Part shown: positions 35,479-47,200 of the stretch, in pieces
Numbering within the stretch: the first letter of the stretch is position 1
Layout of the letters: each line of letters opens with the position of its first letter
DNA from: Bolinopsis microptera
Lineage: Eukaryota; Ctenophora; Tentaculata; Lobata; Bolinopsidae
Length of the DNA: 60,000 nt
Direction of reading: 5' to 3'
Assembly: GCF_026151205.1 (NCBI RefSeq)
Contig: NC_087076.1
Location: 16,341,919-16,401,918, forward strand
Position numbers and translations under genes: made by a program
Notes under the pieces: model-generated
What the model was told of the DNA's origin: nothing
Seen by the model: the letters and a program-made list of their open reading frames with translations, nothing else
The model's database searches: none

Positions 35479-37662
35479 TTAAATAAATTTCACTAATTTT
35501 TATACTTATATATATAAATGGAATGTGGCTGCCGTCCCATTATTGACCGCTAAATATGACCTAATGATCAAATGGAAACTAAAGTCATATCTCTCTCGCT
35601 GCTTTGATATTAATATTATTATTTGTTGCTAGTACGTGTGGCAGAAAGAAAATAGCCGATCACACCTTTATTTACGGCTTGAAAATTGTAACAAGTTCAA
35701 AATTCCAATGACGCTCAAACCAAGGTCATTAGTGCATTTCATTTAAATCCCTACGTGAACTTTATCTCACGTTGCTACCTCAACTATTCTTCCCGCGTGA
35801 CATGCCAGGTAACGTCTGGCAATGTTGACCGACGAAAATTTTCTTTTTAATAAGTTCAGAATCTAAAATTACTTATAGTACATAATCTATCCAACTATTG
35901 CATGTTGATCGGTGGGTCCACTCAATGTTAAATGACTGAATTACTTTTCAAGATCTGATGGTCGGACATCACTATTCACTAAGTTCCAAGCACCATTTAT
36001 TTGACCCTCTCTTTGACGCTTGGAGACTCATACAAAGTTTCAGCTATAATTTCAAGTTTGGGTTAAAACGTACACAGAAATCGAGAAATCACATACTTTT
36101 AAGTTAAACTTTCCTGATGACCTTTCTGTGACAGGTCTCCAAATTTTCACAGCTAGTTGGTGAGTGTTAATAACAGGTGAAGGACAAGAAAGGGCGGGAA
36201 AGTTATAATAAAACACCTGTCCACGCTGCATGCACAAATTGCACATATAATAGTCATACGCGTCTGTCAATAGACCATTAACCTAGGAGTCTAGCAATAC
36301 GTAAATATATTAGCGCTGTAATCCAGTTATTATCCGTAAATGGAGATATCAGCCCTGCAATGATATAAGTTGTAAGCAAAGATATCAGGGTTACCCGTAA
36401 ATGGGAATACAAGTTTAGAAGTTTAAACTTGATAGGAGTTAGAGATAAGCCCAAAGGAGGGTCAATTTTTGTGTACCAAATCATATATAAATTGAAGTTT
36501 AGCCTCTCCTGATGTTCATTTCACAATTGCAGGTTGCACTATAGTTTGTTTCTGTTTATTGGATTTCCGAGATGTTCCCTCCACCATCTTGCCGGATGAT
36601 TAGAGCGCAATAAATATTTGGATTCTGGAATCTTAGGTTTTTTCTTATAACACTGTGGACGTGATATCTATAATAAGTACGATAGCTATAATAGTATAAT
36701 AAGTAGGGTACAGTTTGAGTAATAGTGCGTGGTGCAACAATGTTAATATTATCCTGCAGCCTCACTGCTTGTTTTGATATATTTCATGTCTATGAAATTT
36801 CAACGCATATCTTTGCTGCTATTATATTGGTGCGTTTAGCCATCCGCACAGACTTTGTAAACACATATGTTTCAGGCAGATTTTCAGGCAGATTTACAGT
36901 ATGTCCGTTATCCAGAAATTTAAAAAACTCTTGTCATTAGCTGCTGACTATTATACTTGTAAACAATGTCTTAACAGTAACTCTTTACACAAAACGCTGC
37001 CAAATATAATCAAAGATTATTTGAGATTATTGATATTGCCCTCAGCTAGAATAGAGATCAGTTTAATAACTGCAATAAAAGTGATACTAGTACCCAGATA
37101 CTCCAAAGATCGGAAGAAGTGGGGAGGCTGTACACGTTTGGTAAAGGTTCACAACTGATCGCGAGTAAAAGGGATGGTCCGTTTATCGTTCTATATCTAA
37201 TTCTAACGATGAAATATCGCCTTGTATTTCACAGTTCACTACTTTACAGTACCTAGCTTATGAGAAAGCTGCATGTAATGGGTGGCTAGGTACATTTACC
37301 AGACGAATATTACTCGAAATAGAGAAAATATCCGGAATTAATCGATGTATGTTTTTTTTAAACGTAGGCTGCATTAATAGTTAATATATACATACATACA
37401 ATTACATATACATTAAATTTTTGTGCCCTGTGGAGATGAATATTTAATATTGTTATTAACATAAATCTTTTGAGAACCTGTCAATCTGTTCAATATATAC
37501 GTCACCAAATAATTAACATCCTTACTTGAAGTAATGTGAGAAATTGTAGCAGCTCAGACAATCAAGAACCAATTAAATCGAATTATGCACATAATATAAG
37601 AATTATGCACATCAAGAAATGCTGACTGCAGCACTGATGAGTTCATAATAGTCTATCATCTA
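35479..37662. other. 2.2 kb non-coding, nothing recognised
   Basis: AT-rich. Only short incidental frames are present, and no RNA gene or repeat is supported. Confidence 0.45.
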
Positions 37663-39049
37663 TGTAATAAGCACCATGAGTTGGCACAGAATTTTTTGTC
37701 TCTGATTTTGATAAATTTGGTACCAAAAGTTGCCTTTAACTGTGAATAATGAAAATTCACCGTGTAGCACGATAACGTCGAGATGTATGTGGGCCTCCTG
37801 TGCATTGCAAAAGTGTACAAAGGACGAAAAATTGTTAATTTATTGCTTAAAATGCCTATAACTCCTAAAATATTGAATATTTTGAAATAATTCTTGGTAA
37901 TGTTTGCACTAGATTGGATATCTTTACCTCCCATCTTCACAAAATATTCAAAATTCTAATTGATAGAGGATATAGCCGTGATAGACTGATTAAAGGCATT
38001 ACACGTTGTCTGAGGAAATATGATAACGTTTTCAGGAAGTTCGGTATTCTAGATGACCATAACATTATTAAAGAACTCCCCTGATATCTTTTGATTTTAT
38101 TGAAACACGGGTACTAACTCTGCTAAACTGAACAAATTCTGAAATAAAGGTGAATAAGTGTACAACGTGCTAAACCGAAGTTCAGACTGACCAGTGAAAA
38201 TGGGCGAGCGTACCAAGTGTCATTTTAATTAGAAGTTTTAGTCAGTGATTTATTATTGAAGCTTGTAATTACAATAACTAATGCTCCTATAAATACTTGA
38301 ATTAATTGTTTGTTCCGTTATTCTTTTTCCTTCCTCTTTTCCTTGTCATCCCCTTTAGTTTTGAGATTCTTGCTATAAATGGCTACAGCTAACACTATTA
38401 ATGCTAAGTACCAAACAACAAGTGGGAGGTGGATCGTTGGTATACCATTAAATCGATTTAACACCGCAATTCCAGTCGCAAGCCTGGGACCACTACTAGC
38501 ATAGTCACAACATCTACAAAGCTGCCATTTAGCCTGACTGACAATTTTCTCGACTGACTGACAATGTTTCTTCTTTTCCCCATTTAGAATACAAAGATTA
38601 GTACATTTTAGCTTATGATTAATATTATATTTTTACCTATAGTTTACCTAGATTACAGGATCGTAATGAAATTAATCAGACGCATCATTTGGTACCAAAA
38701 TTATAATATTTAAAGCACCAAATTTTTCGAAAATTTGTTCGGATTAAAAACTTTTGAAAAAAAAATTCCTTCAAATCTTAAGATATTAGTACCAAAAGTT
38801 TCGTCACGATGAGCTTATTACGATACCATAATAAATATGTGACAATAATTGAAAATGTGAAAGTTAAAGGCCAAAAACTAAAAATTTGCGCAAAAAAAGC
38901 ACGCGCGGCGAACAAGCGCCGTGTAGCATTTTTAGCGAAAATTGCTACACGGTGAATTTGTTTTATTCACATTTTTAGAAAACTTTTGGTACCAAATTTA
39001 TCGAAATCGGAGAAAAAAAGTTCTGTGCTCGCGCTTGGCGCTTATTACA
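37663..39049. mobile_element. long-TIR non-autonomous element, 1.39 kb
   Basis: TGTAATAAGC at 37663 matches the complement at 39040-39049. The inverted similarity continues inward for about 110 bp on each side through GATAAATTTGGTACCAAAAG and ATTCACCGTGTAGCA. Close to the right arm an extra hairpin CCGTGTAGCA...TGCTACACGG (about 38919-38953) shares that motif. No transposase reading frame lies between the arms. No clear target duplication is seen, so the class is unknown. Confidence 0.65.
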
Positions 39050-39297
39050 CTGACTATAAGGGGATTGATCTTCAAAAGGGTACGGTCTATCATGAAAGGT
39101 TATTGTTTTAAAAGTTGGAAACTGTTGGCAATAAGTTAGAAACTGTTAGTGTTGGCAATAAGTTGGCATGTCAGGAATTTGTAAGATCTTTGTTTTTCCT
39201 TAGCTGACGAAGATTTGTTGAAGACTTCTGTCCCTCAATTCCTCGCGTCTCCTCTGATCTGCAAATATTCGACAAGGACAAATAGAACCAATAACTA

Positions 39298-39564
39298 ATG
39301 TTCACTGACGGTCCCCAGAGTTTTGCTTCAGCTTATTACACAAAGTCATTACGTTTTGAAGCTTTGCCAGCAAGTGCTGTTCAAGAGGCCCTGCGGAACT
39401 TATTAAGAGGAGGCTGCAGTGTCACAGACTGGTATCACTATCCACGAGAAGATTATCAAGTCCTTTTTAGGCCAGAACCTGGCGACCTTTATATAAGAAG
39501 AACGAATGAATTAAGCATGATATTAGAAACAAACACACCCCTAACCCCTTCCATCGCTACTTGA
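39298..39564 (+). CDS. hypothetical 88-residue frame
   Basis: ATG at 39298 opens 88 codons with a fairly balanced amino-acid mix (for example SLRFEALPASAVQEALRNLL and PREDYQVLFRPEPGDLYI). It is GC-richer than its surroundings. No family is recognised, and no splice or promoter context supports it. It could be a fragment of a decayed mobile-element protein or chance. Confidence 0.2.
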   Translation: MFTDGPQSFASAYYTKSLRFEALPASAVQEALRNLLRGGCSVTDWYHYPREDYQVLFRPEPGDLYIRRTNELSMILETNTPLTPSIAT

Positions 39565-40365
39565 ATAATAATTTCTGATAATCATAAGTTATTCAAAATC
39601 AATATACGAGAAAATTTCCAGGACCAATCGATGCAAGTTTTAATTGTTTCAGAAGGTCGTGTTAGATGCAGAAATAGATGTTCTTTTGCGATAGTCAAAA
39701 CGCGACAATTAGCGCTGGATGGCGACAACTAGCGCTATCCAGCGCTAGTAATTGTCGCCATCCAGCGCTTATAGTTGTCGCTATCCAGCGCTGGATAACG
39801 CTGGCCATCGAAAAATATATATGTTCGACAATTGTCGCTATCCAGCGCTAGTTGTCGCCATCCAGCGCTAGTTGTCGCCATCCAGCGCTAGTTGTCGCTA
39901 TCCAGCGCTAGTTGTCGCTGGCTATGCGACACTGTCGCACGCGATAGTTTGCGATGGCCAGCGCAACTGGCAATCGCAGAAAACGGTTCGATAACTAGCG
40001 CTGGATAGCGACAACTAGCGCTGGATAGCGACAACTAGCGCTGGCCAGCGCTAAGCGCTGGCCATCGATATCAAGCGCAAAATTTTTGCGCTATTACCCG
40101 TCAGCTAGTGCTGGCCAGCGCTAACCAGCGCTAGCCAGCGCTAACCAGCGCTAGCCAGCGCTAGTCAGCACTAACCAGCGCTAACCAGCGCTAGCCAGCG
40201 CTAGCCAGCGCTAGCCAGCGCTAGCCATGCCAGCGCAATGTATCAAAATCATATACTTGCGATATTACTCAGATGATGATTACTTTACACTCGACTGTCA
40301 CGTGGTCGTGACTTTTGTAACCCATTCTCTGACTCTAGCTAGCTGGTTCTGAACGACATTTCGAA

Positions 40366-40448
40366 ACCCTAACCCTCTAATTTGATCCCAACCCTAACCC
40401 TAACCCAATCTTTAACAAAAACATATGCTGGAACCCTAACCCTAACGA
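40366..40448. repeat. interstitial telomere-like (CCCTAA)n tract
   Basis: Broken runs of AACCCTAACCCTAA lie at about 40366-40378, 40388-40408 and 40431-40446, within the loop of the foldback element. The unit is the complement of the common metazoan telomere repeat TTAGGG. Confidence 0.8.
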
Positions 40449-40506
40449 GAAATTATTAATTATATAAATACTTATACATCGATTGTTGATTGACGATGTC
40501 AATCCG

Positions 40507-40562
40507 TCGAGATCGTTGCTCTGCGAAGCAGAGCAACGATCGTCGACGATGCGAAGCAAGAA
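40507..40562. other. GCGAAGC mini-hairpins in the foldback loop
   Basis: ATCGTTGCTCTGC, GAA and GCAGAGCAACGAT form a perfect 13-bp stem with a three-base loop. The top of that stem is GCGAAGC, a sequence known to form an unusually stable DNA mini-hairpin. A second GCGAAGC follows at about 40551. Confidence 0.75.
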
Positions 40563-41227
40563 TGCTAGTTTGCGCGGCGCGTCGAAGCGGCGAAGTCCTC
40601 CAACATCGATTGAAGTTGGTTACAACCATCGGGGGCCCTTTTAGAACAATCTCGAAGATCGACTGTAGAGTGATTTAGCACGCTCGATATTATATCGATA
40701 TATTATATTAGTATTACTCGTCAGCCAGCGCTGGCCAGCGCAATATTAATATAGTTGCGATATTACTCGTCAGCTAGCGCTGGCCAGCGTTGGCCAGCGC
40801 AAAATATAAAAATCAAATATTTGCGATATTACTCGTCAGCTAGCGCTGGCTAGCGCTGGTTAGCGCTGGTTAGCGCTGGCTAGCGCTGGTTAGCGCTGGC
40901 TAGCGCTGGTTAGCGCTGGCCAGCGCTAGCTGACGGGTAATAGCGCAAAAATTTTGCGCTGGATATCGATGGCCAGCGCTGGCCAGCGCTATAGTTGTCG
41001 CTATCCAGCGCTAGTTATCGAACTGTTTTCTGCGCTGGCCAGTTGCGCTGGCCATCGCAAACTATCGCGTGCGACAGTGTCGCATAGCCAGCGACAACTA
41101 GCGCTGGATAGCGACAACTAGCGCTGGATGGCGACAACTAGCGCTGGATAGCGCTAGTTGTCGCCATCCAGCGCTAGTTGTCGCGTTTTGACTATCGCAA
41201 AAGAACCGAAATAGACAATATATATGA

Positions 41228-41480
41228 CTGTCTCAATGTAAGCTGCGTTGGTTAAACTTAAGCACACTTGTTTGATAAGGCTGCTGCGTGTTAAACACCC
41301 CATTCCATTCCCTTACCCACTTTGTTTTCCAGCTCACAGTACATTAACATTGGGCATCTTGGAACGCTGGCTTATGTCAACAAATACAATTACGTGGACT
41401 GTGTTAACATTGTATAGTTTATTGATACCAATTTTATTGTTTCCGCTCTAAAGTTGAATCAGATATGAAGATAGTAAGAT
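41228..41480 (+). pseudogene. sulfotransferase leader fragment (no coding body)
   Basis: This stretch matches the leader found before the sulfotransferase genes: acttgTTTGATaAGGCTG, TTTGTTTTCCAGCTCACA, TACATTAACATTGGGCA and TTATTGATACCAATTttATTG. It reaches an ATGAAG at about 41465 and then loses similarity. It is the remnant of another array member or a duplicated leader. Confidence 0.65.
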
Positions 41481-41970
41481 CAGCGTGTAACTACACAAAA
41501 ATGAAAAGCCATTGTGCAAAAGGGTGCTAAAAATATGTGTTCGAAGTTGATGATGCGTAGCTAAAAGCTTCGTGTCGGCATAGTTGGAGAGGAACGAATC
41601 AAGGTTGTCTTTTGATGATTGATGATGTTTTCATTGATAGAAATATAACGGAACCTTTCACGACACACTGGCCTGCAGCTCTACGCTATGGCTGAGCACT
41701 TAATTGAACAGTCGCAACTGTGAATGAAGTTTCGTGGCCAGGTCTTTAATGCTCCATGAAGCTGTAACATAGTTAGTAGTAGTACATACCACATCTAATG
41801 TGGCTAACCACTTTACCCTTTTAAGTTATATGCTTATTCAGGTTGTATCAAATTTGCATAGTGCCTCACGGAAAGCTGGCATAATTCAACAATTATGTAG
41901 GCTATCTTGATACTGTATAGTTTTTTTGTATTATATTGTATTGTTTATCGATACCAATTCCATCGTTTTT

Positions 41971-42433
41971 CGTCCGGAAGTTGCAGAATTGCAACTTCTC
42001 ATTGGTCAGTACCATTCCCGCCATTTTCACTCCACACTATAGATACATACCTACACACTTCACATCATGCACCTGTTCACCGTTGTAGCATTCCATGCTT
42101 CTGTATCATGTGTAGTATATATTTTAGTCTTGTAGTAGTTTTAGGACTGTACAGTATTTACTATAAAAGTTTGTCGTCGTATAAATTAATTTTGTTATGA
42201 ATTTTGTTATGACCTTTTTGTATCGCATTTTTGGATAAAGTTGATTGATTAAAAATAAATTAATGTACACAAATTTTTTTCCCTTTTTTTTATTTTTAAC
42301 ACTTGTTTTTAGATCATGAATACGATGTAGTTACATTGAAACGTCGAGTAAACTCCTTTCCCTAATAAGAGCATTTTTACTTGTCGCAGTAACCGGGATA
42401 AGATAATTTTACACAGAAGACGTCCGGAAGTTG
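41971..42433. mobile_element. 437-bp insertion in the leader of the first sulfotransferase gene, 13-bp TSD
   Basis: CGTCCGGAAGTTG occurs at 41971-41983 and 42421-42433. Removing one copy and the 437 bp between restores alignment with the leader at 41430-41465 (ATTGATACC...TCCG...AAGTTGaATCaGATATGAAG). The insert has no A-tail or clear TIR, so its class is unknown. Its left edge forms GTTGCAGAATTGCAAC. Confidence 0.6.
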
Positions 42434-42441
42434 GATCGGAT

Positions 42442-43692
42442 ATGAAGTCGGAAGCTTGTCGACTGATAGCTGCTTTCCTCGCTGGATCTCTTTGGATTTC
42501 ATTCTTTTACTTTTGCGTTCTCCAACCTACAAAATGCTCTGTTGATGTGGAATATTCCAGCAAATTTATAGATGTTTATACTAAAGCTCAGAATATACCA
42601 TCCAGTATATCCCATCGCTCGTCTCAAGATCCTGTATTTAATCTCAAACTTAATCCAAACAAGAAGTTCATTATTATAGTGGCAGCCTTTCGAAGTGGGT
42701 CAACTTTTTTAGGAAACCTGTTCGACAGTAATCCAACGATGCAATACTTGTTCGAGCCGTTTCACAGTGACCATATCCGGAACCTCCGTAACAGAGATGC
42801 TCTACTCGGAGCGAGACCTGACCACACGGAGAGTGACTTGAGGATGTTGTATCTCCAGCAGATGTTACACAACTGTACCATCTACCCCACTCCTTTCCCT
42901 GAAAAGTACCGATGGTGTGGTACCGAAGAGGAACATTTACATCGCTTCAATTCGACAGAGTGCGTGAGGAAGATGTGGAAACACGGAGTTTCACAACAAG
43001 AGATCTGTAGATATCGGGACACTACCGTGATCAAGGTTATAAGACTAGAGGATCTGTCTGATATCCTGAAAATAGCCCAGATAAGATCAGCGAATATCCA
43101 GATTATCCAGCTCCTAAGACACCCTGTGGCTTTAATGATGTCTAGACGGGTCGGTGGCAATTTCTTTATATGGGACAGTAGGACTAAGGTAGAACTAAAG
43201 AACGAAATCACACAAAGGCGGAATAGAGTGGCTTGGGAAGCGTTTAACTACTGTAACAACCACTTGAAGTCTATGGAACTGGTTGAAAATGATCCTTGGC
43301 TGAAAGACAGATACTTGAGAGTCACTCATCATGAAATGTCACTTAAACCTCTCGAAACTGCAGAAAAGGTTTACTCATTTATCGGAGCTACTCTAACCGT
43401 TCATATTAAAGAATACATTCGAAATATAACCGAGGCTAACTCAGAGGGGTTCAAAAATGCGCTCGAAGACCTTTCGAATGTGTACAGGAATTCTACAGAA
43501 ATTATCACAAAATGGAAGAAATTGAATTCGCCGACGCTTAAGTACTGGGACGTTTTTTCCATTGAAGCTCAATGTAAACGAATGTTTGAACCCTTGAAAC
43601 ACGAATTTTCCGTTGACAATATGCCCGACTTACAGCTGATGAAAATAAATTCAGCATTAGATGAGTTATATGATAAAATGGATAACGAATAA
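42442..43692 (+). CDS. Golgi carbohydrate sulfotransferase, copy A (CHST1/3/6-like)
   Basis: Such enzymes transfer sulfate from PAPS to sugars of glycans in the Golgi lumen. The intronless frame gives 416 residues. It starts with a type II anchor (about 8-28), then a stem (about 30-70). The 5'-phosphosulfate loop is FRSGSTFLGNLF (83-94) followed by the conserved FEPFH. The 3'-phosphate site is IIQLLRHPVALMMSR (221-235), and downstream lie RYLRVTHHEMSLKPLETA and YSFIGATL. Several NxT/S sequons (NCT, NST, NIT) fit a lumenal domain. It is the A-type variant, with EEEHLHRFNSTECVRKMWK before the 3' site. The ATG at 42442 matches the start of all paralogues (MKSE). Acceptor sugar cannot be told from sequence alone. 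Confidence 0.9.
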   Translation: MKSEACRLIAAFLAGSLWISFFYFCVLQPTKCSVDVEYSSKFIDVYTKAQNIPSSISHRSSQDPVFNLKLNPNKKFIIIVAAFRSGSTFLGNLFDSNPTMQYLFEPFHSDHIRNLRNRDALLGARPDHTESDLRMLYLQQMLHNCTIYPTPFPEKYRWCGTEEEHLHRFNSTECVRKMWKHGVSQQEICRYRDTTVIKVIRLEDLSDILKIAQIRSANIQIIQLLRHPVALMMSRRVGGNFFIWDSRTKVELKNEITQRRNRVAWEAFNYCNNHLKSMELVENDPWLKDRYLRVTHHEMSLKPLETAEKVYSFIGATLTVHIKEYIRNITEANSEGFKNALEDLSNVYRNSTEIITKWKKLNSPTLKYWDVFSIEAQCKRMFEPLKHEFSVDNMPDLQLMKINSALDELYDKMDNE

Positions 43693-44278
43693 TCTGACAA
43701 ACTTATCTTCATTATTCATCGATGACTATTGATAATTTAATTAAATGACGTCATCGTATGAATTATTTCATATTTGATATTATATTAGTTCATGATCATG
43801 ATTATTTTTTAACCTAATTAGCACATATTCCTGCGATATTGTTTTATTACAACCGATTTAACATTTGGTATTCGGTATTCGGTGACCGAATACCGAATCA
43901 ACCGAATATTCACTTGACCAAATTAAATCGACTGAATCGATTCGGTCAAACGAACGTTCATAAATTTGCTTGACCGATTTACTCGGTGATCCGGTTTTCG
44001 GTGATTCGCTCATCTGTTGACTATATGTTCAGTAACTTATGTCATTTGAAACTGTATATCGGACACAAAAATAACACCAGAGACGTAAATAGATAACCAC
44101 ATGACAAAGAAACACAATTCAAAGAGTTACAAACACAATTAACGATTTTACTCTATTTATTTTAATCCTAAACTCCTTCATGGAGTATTCTTTTACTGAA
44201 CCATGATCATTAAATCATACAGGGAAACGTTGACTTTAGACGTGAAGTGATAGTTTGAAGTGTACTAATATATAAGTA
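43693..44278. other. intergenic with a 29-bp near-perfect palindrome
   Basis: AT-rich flank of copy A. ATTCGGTATTCGGT, one G, then ACCGAATACCGAAT (43870-43898) forms a 14-bp perfect inverted repeat. Further TCGGT/ACCGA words continue to about 44010. No gene is seen. Confidence 0.7.
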
Positions 44279-47200
44279 TACACGAGATATATATATATAG
44301 TTCAAGTCAGTTGTTCCAGCTATCAGAGAATATCTCTGAGTATAAGTTGGACTTGCTGGGTATAACTGAGACCCATATGCCTGGTACAGGATCAGAGCTA
44401 CTGGATAATGGCTCCTTACTTATTTATTCAGGGAGGACGGACGGTATAAGAAGGCGAGGTGTCGGTCTTACCCTTTCAAAGAAGATTAAAAATTCATCTA
44501 CCAATATCTGACCGTTTGTTGAGTGCAAGGCTGCATAGTCAACACCTGAACATCTCTGTTGTTGTGGCATATGCGCCAACTGAGGGGGCTTCAGATAATG
44601 ATAAGGATGAATTCTACCAGCAGTTGTCAAGTGCATTCGATGAGCTACCCCGACATGATCTAAAATTACTGTTCGGTGATCTTAATGCTAAGGTCACATC
44701 GGACTGCAGTTCTATGTCAGGTGTCATTGGTGGGCACTCGCTTCACAGCTCATCAAATGACAATGGTACCCGATTGTTGGACTTTTGCATTGCCCACCAA
44801 CTTACCATCGGTGGCACTATGTTTCAGCAAAAGGATATACATAAAGGTACGTGGAGATCACCTAATGGTCGTACTGTAAACCAAATAGACCACATCTGTA
44901 TCAGTAAGAAGTTTGGAGGCTCTTTGCTAAATGTAAAAGTTTGTAGGGGGGCTGACATTGGGTCTGATCACTATTTGGTAAGAGCACGACTGAGAATGAA
45001 GCTTATGTCAGTGAAAAAGAAGCAGGAACGTAAGCTTGAGATTCCTGCTATTGAGCATCTGCGTGATCATTCACTTGTTTCCGAATACAATATTGTTCTG
45101 AGAAACAAATTTGACTGTTTGGAACCTGAGGTTGACCTGGAAACAATGTGGGACAACTTCAAGACAACTGTCCAACAAGTTTCCATGGAAATTCTTGGGC
45201 AAAGACCTCGAAAAAAGAAGGACAGGCACCAATCTCAGAAGACAAAAGAATTATTGAAGAACCGTAAGGAATTTAAGCGTAAAGACCCTAATTCGAACGC
45301 TAACAGGTCAGAGTATTCTAGATTGAATAAGCTCTTTAAAAAAAGTAGCAAGGTGGACGATAACAACTGGGCACGTAGAATGGCCAATGACTTGGAAGAA
45401 GCTGCGAGAAAAGGTCAGCAACGTGAGGTATGGCAGAAGATCAATGTCATATCTGGAAAGAAGAAGAAGCAGTCAACTGCAGTTAGAGACGTATCTGGCC
45501 AGTTGATTGTCGACCCTCATGCCCAGAAAGAAAGGTGGAAAGAGCACTTCTCTAGGCTATTGAACCCTCCCCCGCAAGAGGCCAATATTTCTGACCTAGA
45601 CAACATCCCTCCGCAACCCAGTTTTGACGACCTTTCCGATTCGGATGAGGCTCCTACAAGAAACGAGATTGTTGATGCCCTCAAAAAACTCAAGAATCAC
45701 AAAAGTCCAGGAGTGGATGGTATCACCAACGAGCAACTTAAGTATGGACAGGATGGGTTGGTTGATCAACTAGTTGTGTTGTTCAAGAAAGTGTGGGAAG
45801 ATGAGAAGATTCCTGAGGATTGGTCCAAAGGTGTTATTATCATCGTTGGAAAGAAAGGTGACACCTCTCATTGCGCTAACAACAGAGGCATTACATTAAG
45901 ATCCACAGCCTCGAAGCTCCTGCAGATGATACTCCTGTGGAGACTTAGCAATGGCATGGAAAAATTTCTCCGGGAGAATCAAAGTGGTTTTAGACAGAAT
46001 CGCTCATGTATTGACCAGGTTTATTCACTCCGCTGTATTATACACCAATGCATTGAGTATAATATTCCTCTGTATATTAATTTTGTTGATTTCAAAGCAG
46101 CTTTTGATTCGATTGACAGGCAGTTCATTTGGAGAAGTATGCAGCACTACGGTTTACCTGACAAGTACATTAGAATTATGAAGGCGTTCTTCACTCACAC
46201 AGTTAGTGCTGTTAGGGTCAATGGAGAGGTTACAGGTTGGTTTGATGTCAACTCGGGAACTGGGCAAGGTGATATACAGGGACCACCACTCTTCAACTTT
46301 TGTTTGAATCTTTCGGCATACCTTATGGAACTAAACAAAGTCATTAGCAAGGGGGCTTTATTACAGCTGCCAGCCCCCGGGGTAGAAGAGAAACATCTCT
46401 TGGACACTGATTACGCTGATGACATGGCCATGTTAGATAACTCAAAAGAGGGGCTGCAGGAAACCACTGACCTTCTCTGCAAATACAGTGCCTATGCGGG
46501 TCTGAAGATTAATGCAGGCAAAACACAGAGCATGGTTGTCAGCAAAAGTGCATCGCAGAGGCCGTATTCTAAAGACGACACTATGGACATTAATGTGGAA
46601 GGTCTCCCAATACAGCAGGTCAGCAATTTCACTTACTTGGGTGCAATCATCAGTGCGAATGGAACAATTGACAAAGAACTATCAGCTCGAATTCAAAAGG
46701 CCTCTGGGGCATTCTATCAGCTTAGCAGTATATGGTACAGTCGCAGCATTAAGACTCCAACTAAAATCAGAATTTACAAAGCAGCTGTGCTCACTATACT
46801 GCTTTATGGAAGTGAGGTATGGAATACCACACAGACGCAGATGAAAAGATTTGAGGTGTTCCATCATAGATGTCTGAGGAGAATCCTGAAAATCAAATGG
46901 TTTTATCATGTATCTAATGCTGATGTACTTAAGCGGGCTAACATCGCCCCTGTTGATACTTTCGTACGAGCAGCTAGACTCCGATGGTTTGGCCATGTGG
47001 TGAGGATGCCAGAAGAAAGAATACCCAACTATCTTCTGCACTGGATCCCAAAGCATGGTAAAAGGTCAAGAGGTAGACCTCGGAAAAACTGGTTGTCATG
47101 TGTCCGGGAGGATGCAGCAATCTTCACAGGTGTCGATAACATCACGATAGAAGATGCAGAACAACAAGCTACAGACAGGGTTCACTGGAGAGGTCTAATA

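Larger units (their letters stand above)
39671..41215. mobile_element. AGCGCT-rich foldback element with 8-bp target duplication
   Basis: GAAATAGA occurs at 39671-39678 and 41208-41215. Between them lie two inverted arms of over 500 bp, starting TGTTCTTTTGCGATAGTCAA on the left and the complement GACTATCGCAAAAGAACC on the right. The arms are packed with CCAGCGCTAGTTGTCGC-type units and end in decamer runs (CAGCGCTAGC / CAGCGCTAAC at about 40109-40231; complement-like runs at about 40840-40930). Non-repetitive markers such as GCGACACTGTCGCACGCGAT occur in both arms, so the pairing is not just simple repeats. The loop (about 40250-40700) is non-coding. An 8-bp duplication fits hAT or P-like integration, but the ends are not canonical. 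Confidence 0.75.
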
